This document shows, in pieces, positions 1 through 9,471 of a stretch of 28,549 nt of DNA (positions are counted from its first letter, which is position 1; the number at the start of each line of letters is the position of its first letter). The notes under the pieces were generated by a model. The model saw only the letters and a list, made by a program, of their open reading frames with translations. It did not search any database and had not been told where the DNA came from. Origin of the DNA: Saccoglossus kowalevskii (taxonomy: Eukaryota > Hemichordata > Enteropneusta > Harrimaniidae); contig NW_003119427.1 of assembly GCF_000003605.2 (NCBI RefSeq), positions 149,577 to 178,125 of the forward strand. Reading direction: 5' to 3'. The translations under genes and the position numbers were made by a program.

Positions 1-195
1 CAAATGAAGAATTGTTTATTAATGTTTTCTCTAGTGTAGACAAATATATTTGTAGTATTTTAGCTAATTTTGTTTTTCAGATTTTAAAATTATTTTAGAT
101 TAGTTGTGATACTGTATGTTTCTTACGTTGGACTTTACTCAAGCATTGTTTTTGTGTACGTTCCAAATAAAATATCCTATCCTATCCTATCCTAT
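1..195 (+). mobile_element. Possible non-LTR retroelement 3' end with (ATCCT)n tail
   Basis: AATAAA at 166-171 is followed directly by a four-unit ATCCT pentanucleotide array (174-193). A polyadenylation-like hexamer followed by a short tandem-repeat tail is typical of the 3' ends of several LINE or SINE lineages. No coding remnant is visible to the left within the window, so the element class and start are unknown. Confidence 0.35.
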
Positions 196-436
196 AACAT
201 ATCTTATTGCTTGTATCATGGATGTACATCCATGCTTGTATATTTATCTTTCAATTTACGTTTGTCTGTTTTTTGTAAGTAGCTGATTTAGCAACTATAA
301 GAATATTATTGTGTTGCGCATTTTGGAAAGCAAAAACAAAACAAAATTGCACGAATGAAAAATACTAATATGCGTTGGTATATTTCAATGGAATGCCAGT
401 GGACTGATTATCACACTTCTGCATATATTCTTTCAG

Positions 437-867
437 ATTACAAAGGAACTGACAGAACAGCCAATTGCTGCAAAAGTACGTTATAATCGTTAGGGGAGTA
501 ACTTGGGATTATCAACAGGGCATTTAACAATAGGTCAAAGGTCACACCCTCTAACTGAGTAGATATTAGTATTAAATTATTCCACTTATTTGTGATGATC
601 TTGGCTTTCTTCATTTATTTAAAAAAAACAATATTGTATAGTGTGTAATTTAATGTTTTTTATTCTCAAATGTACACAGTGAGTAGCTGAAATGTTCTTG
701 CTGACGAGTTATATGACATGATTCTTGATTGACTTAGGAGGTCTCCCAGAAACCTCTACGCGCAACGAAAGAATTTCATTGGATGGCATTGTTCCAGAAG
801 CGGAAGGCGCAGTATTTGATTCGATGTGTACATTCCGATATTCTATTGTAAACATTGCTGAGTTGAG
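437..867 (+). other. Unresolved exon-like blocks upstream of BORA
   Basis: Two segments look like spliced exons. One is 437-475, with acceptor tttcag and donor gtacgt. The other is 738-867, with acceptor gacttag and donor gtaaga, and is CpG- and GC-rich. They can be joined in two phases. One gives a reading that ends at TAA 849-851. The other stays open to the 867 donor and has the more coding-like first-position G bias. I recognise no family in either reading. They may be the 3' exons of an upstream gene, alternative BORA leader exons, or chance. Confidence 0.25.
532..544 (+). promoter_or_regulatory. Perfect DR1 nuclear-receptor half-site pair
   Basis: Two exact AGGTCA half-sites are separated by a single A. 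This is the consensus for RXR/HNF4/COUP-TF-type dimers. It lies about 0.9 kb upstream of the BORA start codon. Function is not shown by sequence alone. Confidence 0.4.
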
Positions 868-999
868 GTAAGATATTGAGTTTTGCGTTCCCCGATTTAA
901 ACCATTGTGATTGATTATTAAGTGTTTTACTCTGTCTGGAATCTTTTGGCCATTGATGTTCTAACAGAGAACGCATTTTACAATATCAACCACTTAGTG

Positions 1000-1251
1000 G
1001 TTACATGTGTACCAGTGCGTCGTTGCGGAAAGTACAAAAAGTCTGTCATTCGATCTCCGCGTTCTGTGATTCTAAATTCACGTTCCATGTTCTATCGAAC
1101 TTGTACCCCTTCCATCTTCTCGACGCTACTGGTACATGAACCTCATGTTCCCGTCACGACTAGATACATATGAACTTGAATACTTGTTGAATGAATGCAA
1201 ATCTCGGGATTCAGAAGCGGTTATTTTTCAATTTAAAGTTCGATACATATG
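1000..1251 (+). other. Candidate BORA 5' UTR exon and CpG-rich promoter-side block
   Basis: The right edge is a strong donor (GTAAGT, GT at 1252-1253) that pairs naturally with the acceptor at 1452-1453 in front of the BORA start codon. The block is visibly richer in CpG and GC than the surrounding AT-rich DNA, as expected for an expressed first exon or promoter in an invertebrate genome. The left edge is a guess, since no TATA box or initiator is obvious. An open frame at 922-1173 exists but shows no family similarity. Confidence 0.35.
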
Positions 1252-1453
1252 GTAAGTACATTCGTTCGTATTCGGAGTAATCTAACGATTTTCGAGTATT
1301 TTCACTATTTGACCTTTTTGTAAATGCTAGAATGCAACTAAAAAACGTTGATACTGATTGTTGATATGCAAGTGTTTCACCGTCTTTTTTAACGGTTAAG
1401 TCTAGTACAAAAATGTAACAATTGATCTAGTTTTAATGCTCATTGTTTTGTAG

Positions 1454-1474
1454 TTAAGTGGTTCCGATGATTAG
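1454..1474 (+). other. BORA: BORA 5' UTR part of the first coding exon
   Basis: A splice acceptor (ttttgtag, AG at 1452-1453) lies just upstream of the ATG at 1475. The short leader contains an in-frame TAG, so translation cannot enter from upstream. This suggests a separate 5' UTR exon upstream. Confidence 0.5.
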
Positions 1475-4400
1475 ATGGTAGGTAGAATGGACGAAGTTGA
1501 TGGTGTTTTACCTGGTGAGAATGGTTTAATTGTGAACCCGTTTGACGCCGATACCACGGACACTCTTCATCTACCTCATTTCAGCCCTTCTGTGTTTGCC
1601 AGGACTGTCACGCCGTCCAAGGAAATTGTGAGTTAAATACTTGTCCTCGCAATTTTGCATGTCCATGTTTGCATGATTAAATAATTTTTAATATTTATAG
1701 TATCGTCACAATGCAGGCAGAAATAATAAAATTAAGTCTAATATTTATTAATCAGTCATTACTATATATTTATAAACGTGTAATTATTTTGCTACTCAGT
1801 AAGTGCCCTATCCAATGACTGGCAGTTTGCCAGGTTAAAATGAAAAAAAATCATTAAAATGGTAAATGCGATATTAAACAATGAATGGTTGTGACAGTTA
1901 TAACTGCCATTATTCATTGTCTGATATGAGAATTACCAGTAACTGACATCTTTACTTAATGATATATATGTAAATACCAATAATATGATACTGATTGACA
2001 TGTACAATATATCATACGTTTTTTTTTTTTTAAATGTGCAGAGCTCACCGAGTGAATTTACTTGGTCAATTGATAATTTAGCAATATTGCACCCGGTTGA
2101 TATTGATGAGACTGTACATCAAGACAGTGGCGACCTTGATGTAGATGTTGAAGAAAAAGCACAAAAAGCAATAGATAAGGTAATAAATTGTTTTTTGTTG
2201 TAAACATATTGTTCGCTGAAAGTCTTCACAGATAGCCAAATGAATGAAAAAGCAGGCGATGTGTTAAGCTAAAAAGTGTCTTAATGTCAATACTGAAATG
2301 CTGATTTTTTTACTAGTCCTGGAGATTTGCCAACATTTTGAAGTGTCTACTAGCGTATGACTGGTATATGGTCCTGGCTGTATTAGTGTACAACTACACG
2401 TTGTAGTGAATCCTATTTGTACCCTATCCTTCTGTGGTATATGGGGCAACTTAGAAAGAACTAATACTTGTTAGTCATAGCCCTGCAGTAATCCTATTAA
2501 TTTTGGATGGACAAAATGAATGAAAAACAAAAATGTGTCAGCAGATGATGTATTTAAATACTGTAGAATACTTTATTTTCGCTTTGAATTAATTTTCGCT
2601 GAAGGAATAATTCAGTGAAAATAAAATCCAGCGAATATGCCTTTTTTCCTATATTTTACATTCAACTTGTCAAAAATAAATTCCATGCAAATCACAAAAA
2701 AAAGTCTATACAGCGAAAATTATATCCAGCTAAAATAAAGTATTTTACAGTAGTCATTGGTTCTGGCACAGTTCCAGTATATTATCAATCAAAACTCCAG
2801 GTACAAAAGCAGAGAATAAAGTTTTTGTTATACTTTTTTTTAGCGAGCATGCTATTTTTTTCTCATTTTTGCTCATTCAGTAATTCAAACAACAATTGTT
2901 GGCATTTGGCTGAATTTATATTCTGCAATTTCTTGTATTGAACCAAATTCTCTAAAAAAGCATATAATTGTTCATATAATATCAGTCTAGTGTATGTGTT
3001 TTGGGAATCTCTCTATTTTATTGTTGAACACTTTCTCACTTTTTGTTTTATCTTGTATTTCCATTCTACAGTTTTTCTCTCAGAAGGAGCTAGTTCCATC
3101 ACCATGGACAGAAAGCAGACAAATCAAACATGTCAAGTTTTCACCTAATCCTCCTTCCACAGATGGTAAGTACATTGTTTAGTTTAAAGAAAATCAAGTG
3201 AACTGGTTAATACTAATACCAGTATATTTTAAGTTCTATGGGCAGAATTAAAACGTGTGACTATTCAGGGTGTTAACTGGCTGGCTGTTAAAGTGTTAGG
3301 ACAGGAAGCCTGCTTAAAAACAGATTACATAACAATGATTGACAAAAGTTTATTCACTAGATATTTCTCTTCTCTGCCCTCAAATCTAACTAGGTTTACA
3401 AGGAAATTTCCACCAGTGCTCAAGTTATTATAAATTTGACTTGCTATAATATTCATAGTTGTACATTTCTAAAAAATAAACGGGTGTTCGGTGAAACAAA
3501 GAAATATGCTGATTAGAACAATTAAAATTAAAAAAAATTGTTAATTGTTAAATCCTCATTTTGACTACTAGTATATAATAAACTAAGAATATTATATAGT
3601 CAATATGAGGATTTAACAATTTTTTTTAATTTTTTTTTTCTTACCAGACATTACTGAACACTGTAGTGATACCTCCATGCAATCTCCTAAAGGTGCAAAT
3701 ATTTACAAAAATAACATCAAAGGTGTTGATGGTAAGTACTGTTACCACTGTGCTTCAGTCAAATGTTTCTGTCTGTGTGTGTTTTGATACTGTATATTAG
3801 TAATCACAGCAATAAATGCACTATGTTGTTTTCAATATCGATCCAATAAAACAGATTTGCATGAGAAATCCATTTTTTTACGTACGTGGCGGTGGTTACA
3901 CATTAGCACATTTACCGCTCCTCAGATAGCCGAAATAAATAGAAAAAAAAACCTCAGCAGGTAATACTAGTATGGTAAAATCAATATTAGCAGTAAAATT
4001 CCTTTTATTTTGTTATATGAAAATTTTTCTTGTCAAGCGTTTCACTGTAAACAAAAACTAATTTACCATAAACCCTATGTTTTTTGAGATCAAATACACA
4101 CTCTCATATGTTTCTCTGTTTCCTTTCAGCATGCTGTCAAACAACATTGACAATCCCATCAGATTTGGATCTCCAAGCTGTTCTGGGTAAGTGAAATCAA
4201 ATAGAGTAAATGAAAACTACAGCGACAATGACAGGAAAAAAAAAAGATGTATAAAACAAAAAAATTACAACAACATCAAAAATAAGTACAATAATTTGCA
4301 CAATCTTTATTTCGCATCGTTTCTAAGTGTCCACCCCTTACTATTTACTGAAGAAAAAAAGAAATTGATAGAATCTGAACACAGATCTACAGAGCTAATT

Positions 4401-7400
4401 TCCATGGTAGCTTAAATTATTAGCATTACCATGGTAATATGTTGAAAGATCTATGCACAGAAATGTAATCCAAGTTTCAACAAATACCACCAACACCTAT
4501 AACAATCTTTTTTTATGCAGGTCACTTATACTCGTACAATGAGGATGGAGATTATGACGATGAAGTCAGCCTGTCGTCGCTGCGACGGAAGTTATTTTTC
4601 CAGGGCAAAAACTCTTCTCTTCTGAGTCCAGTGAAGAATGTTGGCAGCTCACAGCAGTCTACGCGGTGTGGTGAAAACTCGCCCTCTATATCACCAGTCA
4701 GTAGCTCGTATTCCTCACATGATACGCCAGTGAAAACATCTCCATTGGTACGTCCAATCAAAATCACTCATGCCAACTTGCGTTCGAGTTGATAACAAAC
4801 ATGTACACGTTTTCAAATCTATATTTTTACTTCTCCATCTTAATTGACAGACAGGATTGATCAAGTTTCTTTGTAAATTTTTTAAAAATTTTAGGAAGAA
4901 TTATCGCTTTAATTTCATGACACACAAATTATAAATTGAAAAAAATTGTTTAGAACAGCATATCTTTTTTCACAGCTTTATTCATTTAAAAAATCTTACT
5001 TTTTACAGATTCAGTTCTCGTCTAGTCCAATCCAACGTAATTTATCATCTTGTCTGAGAACGCCACATGTTCTGACTAGGGCATCGTCTTCGTGCTCTGT
5101 TGCTATGGATACGCCATCACTGTCGCCAGTCATCAAGTCTATTTTGAAAACTCCAGGTACATGTAACTCAGGTGGGTGATTCTCACAAGTGAACTGCTCA
5201 AACCAGCAAGCTTTGTAGATTATAATAACATTAAGGATATTAACACTTAGTTCACTCAAACTGATTGACAGTTTTTTTTGTGAATTAACTAAGTATCTTC
5301 CATCTTGTCTCGTTTAATAATATCCCTTTCGTGTAATCAATGGTCACTCGTTTCAAGTTTAATCCCTAATTTGCTATGTAATCTGTTTTGCTGCAGGTAC
5401 TGGTTGTAGTTTTATTTCCCTACCTGAAGTATCTCCCATCACATCAGGAAAACATGTCGCTCGGATCCACCAATCAGAATCCAGGATAAATGTGGACACT
5501 CCAGTAAAGTCGTTATCATTCATGCTAGGTATGGTGAACTTTTTTGCACGCGTTCCTATGGTGAAATTAATCTGGGAATTTTGTTCTGTGACATGGGATG
5601 TAAAAGTTGTATATTATTATTGATACATTTTTTGTATGAATCCTAATATTGGTAAATCATTTTAAAAATTGTCATATTATATAATAGTTTTCTAATACAG
5701 TATAAACAGGAAGTTCTCTTCCAAAATGAGCAGTAACATGCACAGTAAAGTTAAATTTGAATTTTACACAAGTAAATTTAACAAAGTCTTGTTGCCCTAC
5801 ACTTGTGTGCTTACCAATATGTTTTCATCTTGTAGAGAGAACTCTTGACAACTCCAGTTGTGATGCTCCATGCCATGAAAACACAAGATCTGAGTCACAT
5901 GACAGAGGTAGCCCTTACTTGATTGGTTCTGAATGCATGACATCATCATTAGTTAATAGTCATTCACCCCAACTTATTGGAGAGGATTCACACAACCATG
6001 ACAGTGGCAAAACAATCTCGTTGCCCACCATGACAACACCAAGTGTAATATGCGACTCTGAGGACGTTAATCATGCGGATTGTTTGGAGCATGTCATTGA
6101 TTTGAACCCTCTGATAAACAGTACTGCGCTGCAGGATACGTTTGGCAGCGAGGTATCCACGCACCATGAAGTCACGTTTCAAGTAGATAGCGGGTTCACC
6201 ACACAGAGTATGGACATTGAAATAACCAATAGTGAAAGCCATGATTATTTTTCTGTAAGCTGCGACAAAGCTTTAAACAACTCCCAGGCAAGGATTATTA
6301 ACGGTTCATCTGATAGTGACTTCAGCACAGACTGCAGCAGTGATTTTGATATGTCCGTTGTGCAGACAGACTTGCAGAATGAAAAAAAACGAATATCACT
6401 CATGGATACTCATTTTAAATCCAGACAGAGAATACAGAGTGCAGCGACTCAGGACGGGATGGACTTAAACTGTTCTAATGAACCAGAGAGCAATGTGATG
6501 ACAAAGCATGATGTGCCAAAACAGGCAACTTGTCGGGAAACTGATCACCTCATAAAACCAAAAGTAAAACTGCAGAGAATGGTGTTTCAGGAGTATATGG
6601 ATATGAATAATACTAGCTTGCTTGATTTAGATACGCCATGTTTCGTAACAGATAAAGGAACACAGAAAAATAACTCGGCAAAACTTAGTGCGGAAGAAAG
6701 TGGTTGTAAAGTGAGGTCGCTGGCTCAAAGACTTGTCTCTCAAGACATCATGGACTGCAATTATAATTCAGCTGGATTTGTTAAGAATACAAAAAGTGTG
6801 GAAAGTAACAACTCTCTCAACAGTGTTCAAAATGTTACAGAAAACTGTCAAAATGTCACACCCTCACATTATAAGAATGAACTGCAAAACGAAAAGTTGT
6901 ATCAAAAGACTGCTCAAATTCTCAGGAAACCTGTCGTGCTGGCTGACAAATCAAACACTTGCGAGAATGCTAGAACTAATATATTTCAATACAGCTATAG
7001 GTTTTCCCCGTGTTCTACCAAGTACCGCCCTTTTTATAAAAGATCAAGGACAAAAATCTTATCAAGTCCTAGAATTATTAACCAGAACAAGTTGGGAGCA
7101 CCATTCTTTCCATGGAAACCACGGATGTCAACATCTTCAAACATGGCAGTCGGTGTCGGCCATATTGGGACTTTGTCTACACGGATAACTGGTGAGTTGG
7201 TGAAAACTTGCATGCAATATAGTTTGTAGATGTTATTTCTAAAGTATAGACAAACTATTAATGTTTTTAAAATTTAAATTTAAAATGTAGTAATTTATTT
7301 GATTTTCCTTTTGCAATAACAGAAGTGAAAATTTATATCATTGTTGATTTTTTTTGCAAATTACATGTGCACTTCCATTTTACTTTTTACTAAATACTGT

Positions 7401-7498
7401 GTTTTTTATTCACAGATGACATAGTCAGTGAGCTGACGCATAGATCTGCCGTTCAATTCAGTGCATCATATCAAACTCAAAACAAAATGGATGAGTGA
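1475..7498 (+). CDS. BORA: Protein aurora borealis (Bora), Aurora A/Plk1 mitotic cofactor
   Basis: Bora is phosphorylated by cyclin-CDK and lets Aurora A phosphorylate the Plk1 activation loop before mitosis. Coding exons: 1475-1627, 2042-2179, 3072-3165, 3648-3731, 4130-4186, 4521-4747, 5009-5156, 5397-5528, 5836-7191, 7416-7498. All have GT-AG borders and compatible phases, giving 2472 nt, about 823 residues (human about 559). Family landmarks seen: NPFD (21-24), FSPSVF (36-41), FTWSIDNLAILHPVDID (57-73), VPSPWT (105-110), CCQTTLTIP, SLRRKLF (about 195-201, also a cyclin RxL-type motif), SSSPIQ (about 255-260) and a DSGFTT phosphodegron (about 462-467). The rest is Ser/Thr-rich and probably disordered. 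The 1356-nt ninth exon accounts for much of the extra length. ATG 1475 is the first in its exon; ATG 1487 in the same frame is an alternative. Exon 7 has a second in-phase donor at 5172. Identity is secure; exact start and exon 7 end are less so. Confidence 0.93.
1878..1920. repeat. 43-bp imperfect hairpin in BORA intron 1
   Basis: ACAATGAAT (1878-1886) is the exact reverse complement of ATTCATTGT (1912-1920). A 12-bp perfect palindrome, CAGTTATAACTG (1895-1906), sits at the centre. No flanking duplication is evident. Confidence 0.6.
2559..2752 (+). mobile_element. Family A palindromic MITE, copy 1 (BORA intron 2)
   Basis: A 194-bp element bounded by TA. Its roughly 25-bp terminal inverted repeats begin TACTGTA(A/G)AATACTT and differ at about two positions. 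A nested inverted pair, TTCGCTG...CAGCGAA, lies inside. It is clearly homologous along its whole length, in the same orientation, to 13637-13831. TA borders and CTGT termini suggest mobilisation by a Tc1/mariner-type transposase (inference). There is no coding capacity; an open frame crossing it is fortuitous. Confidence 0.75.
3526..3631. repeat. Foldback (long inverted repeat) abutting BORA exon 4 acceptor
   Basis: The left arm is 3526-3567 and the right arm 3597-3631. The arms are complementary almost throughout, sharing TTAAATCCTCAT / ATGAGGATTTAA and an A-run / T-run. The left arm carries an extra 7-nt AATTGTT duplication. The right arm runs straight into the pyrimidine tract of the exon 4 acceptor (AG 3646-3647). 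The RNA could form a stem of about 35 bp next to the splice site. Confidence 0.7.
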
Positions 7499-7857
7499 AT
7501 CATCGAACCACCGTCAGTAATGACTGTTATGGCTGAACACACCATAAAGACATGTATACTGATTATCTTTGCAATATCTAAAATCATTCTAATTTCATGA
7601 AAGAAAAAATTGTCGGGCATTAAGAAATACTGCAGAATTTTGTAAACATGCAAGTTTGAGAAAAATCACGAAAAAATTTTTGTCTGCGGAAATCTAACAG
7701 TTCAATAGTCTAAATTGTAATGGTTGAAACCAACACAGTTGAGTTAATGTGTCATATTTGATAGTGGTCCCAGTGTGAATTGCATGACTGAAAGCGTGTC
7801 ATCATATTCCTTAGGGGAACAGAACAATATGTACATACATAAACTGTGTTTCATTTC

Positions 7858-7863
7858 ATTAAA
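7858..7863 (+). promoter_or_regulatory. Candidate BORA polyadenylation signal ATTAAA
   Basis: A common-variant hexamer 360 nt after the BORA stop, followed by a GT-rich patch (gttgtg). Later AATAAA hexamers also occur, for example 9403-9408, so the true 3' end is uncertain. Confidence 0.3.
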
Positions 7864-8060
7864 GTTGTGCTAATTATTGGTAAGACTTGGCAAAAGAAAT
7901 TCACGAATACAGTCAAATGAGAAATGAAAAAAATGCTTATCAACGATTCCATAAAAATCGTAATAAGTTGAATGTTTAAGACATTTATTTCCAGTGATTT
8001 GCGCTATCAATGGCACGTAATAATCCAAATAAACCAACATCACCATCTTTGTGTGAACCA

Positions 8061-8227
8061 TTAAAGCGGAGGGGTTGTCACCTGCGTACACGTGGGGATT
8101 GAGTCCCAGGCGTAAATAACAACGCACTCTAAAAAGGCAAAGGCTCATTGGTAGACGTGTGTTTGTAAACAACAATACACTATGGCCATCTGCTGCATAC
8201 ACAGGTGACAACACCCCTCCGCTTTAA
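8061..8227. mobile_element. TTAA-bounded 167-bp MITE
   Basis: The left terminus (8061-8084) starts TTAAAGCGGAGGGGTTGTC. The right terminus (8202-8227) is its inverted match with a 2-nt indel. Both ends carry TTAA, the target duplicated by piggyBac-type transposases, so it is probably a non-autonomous piggyBac-like derivative (inference). The interior has no meaningful coding capacity. It lies in the downstream region of BORA, possibly within its 3' UTR. Confidence 0.7.
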
Positions 8228-9432
8228 GTATTGATATTGTATACTTGATCAGAGACTAGAGGTTTTTATTATGATTGAAATGTTTTTTTTTTTTAAACTT
8301 GGTATTTTCCAAATATTCTAAAATATATTTGCAGTAAAATATCTATCCCATAATCGCCTATTTCTCCAAACTTCTGCTGCGAAAAGTGATCCTCAGAAAT
8401 TTCATAAAATTGTGACTTTAATCTAACTTTAAACATTTGTTGACTGTCAATTTTGCTGATGCACGGAATGTCACTTGTTCATTTCAAGTGTGTTACAGAA
8501 AAATAGGAAAGGGTCAGAGGATTTCTTCCATGTAAATTGCATATTAATATTACTGCTTTTGCTCTATAAGGGAATTAAGAAAATGTTAGTGGCATTTCAA
8601 GTACAGCAAACTTGATCCATTTCTGACAACCTTTTTAACGATTATTCACAAAGTGCTAAAGTACATGTTAGTGGTCATTTTTAATTAAATAAATTTGGAG
8701 TATTTGTAAAGTTTTAATGATAACCCTCTAATTTAGGGGTTGTTTTCAGATTATATTACTGATAGTATTTGAACTTCACTGCACACATGCTTATAGAATA
8801 GGTGTTTATCAATGTGCGTTTCTTGTTAATTTATTGTTGTTGTTTTTTTGAAAATCAAGTAAATTTAAGAATACAGATCTGGTAATCAAGGGATTGTACC
8901 TTGCACTCTAAGATCATTCCTAAAGCTTTATTGTGTGACATTTTAATGATATGAATGTGCGTGAATTGGAAGAATATTTTAGATTGAACACTACTGCAAC
9001 TTTAACCGGAGTCCATGGGTCTGTAATCTAATAGATCTGAAATTGGGGTTAAATCATTGACTGTGCAATGAGGTGATCACATTGAAATCATGTGACCAGT
9101 TTCAGTTTTTTAATGCCAGTCACTTTCAGTTGTAACAATTAAAAAAAATTAAATACACCAGCAAATTGTTTTCACAAAAATGATAAACAAGACCTGTAAT
9201 CAGTGTGAAATTATGTTCTTTTGATTCGAAATTAATTTAGAAAATTGTAGAAAAGCCATATAAAAATTTGGCTGGAAGCAAATTTTGTACATTCATGATG
9301 CTGCTTTTTAGTCTTCTTTTTTTTTTCCTGCATCTTATCTTAGATCTGCAAAGAGTTGCACCAGAGCACAGGTCATTAGACTGAGGCTGAAAATACATTT
9401 GAAATAAACTGTCAACAGAAAGCAGCTCTGTG

Positions 9433-9471
9433 ATTGGTCTGACTGTTAGTTGATTGGGTTGGATAGCCAAT
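9433..9471. promoter_or_regulatory. Cluster of three CCAAT boxes
   Basis: ATTGG at 9433-9437 and 9453-9457 plus CCAAT at 9467-9471 lie within 39 bp. NF-Y binds such sites, usually in promoters. This is between two convergent genes, so it may mark a non-coding transcript start or be chance. Confidence 0.25.

Noticed and set aside
2615-2941. Plus-strand 108-codon open frame in BORA intron 2
   Set aside because: Crosses the family A MITE and T-rich intron sequence; low-complexity product with no similarity seen.
3072-3083. Alternative acceptor at 3082-3083 for BORA exon 3
   Set aside because: Using 3070-3071 instead keeps FFSQKELVPSPW in register with the conserved vertebrate FF...VPSPW block.
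5988-6242. Minus-strand open frame of 84 codons
   Set aside because: Antisense to the BORA large exon, with no recognisable domain.
6733-7188. Plus-strand 151-codon open frame
   Set aside because: Overlaps the BORA large exon in another frame; the BORA frame carries the conserved motifs and correct splice phases.
7870-8214. Minus-strand 114-codon open frame
   Set aside because: Runs through the TTAA-bounded MITE; no family motif.
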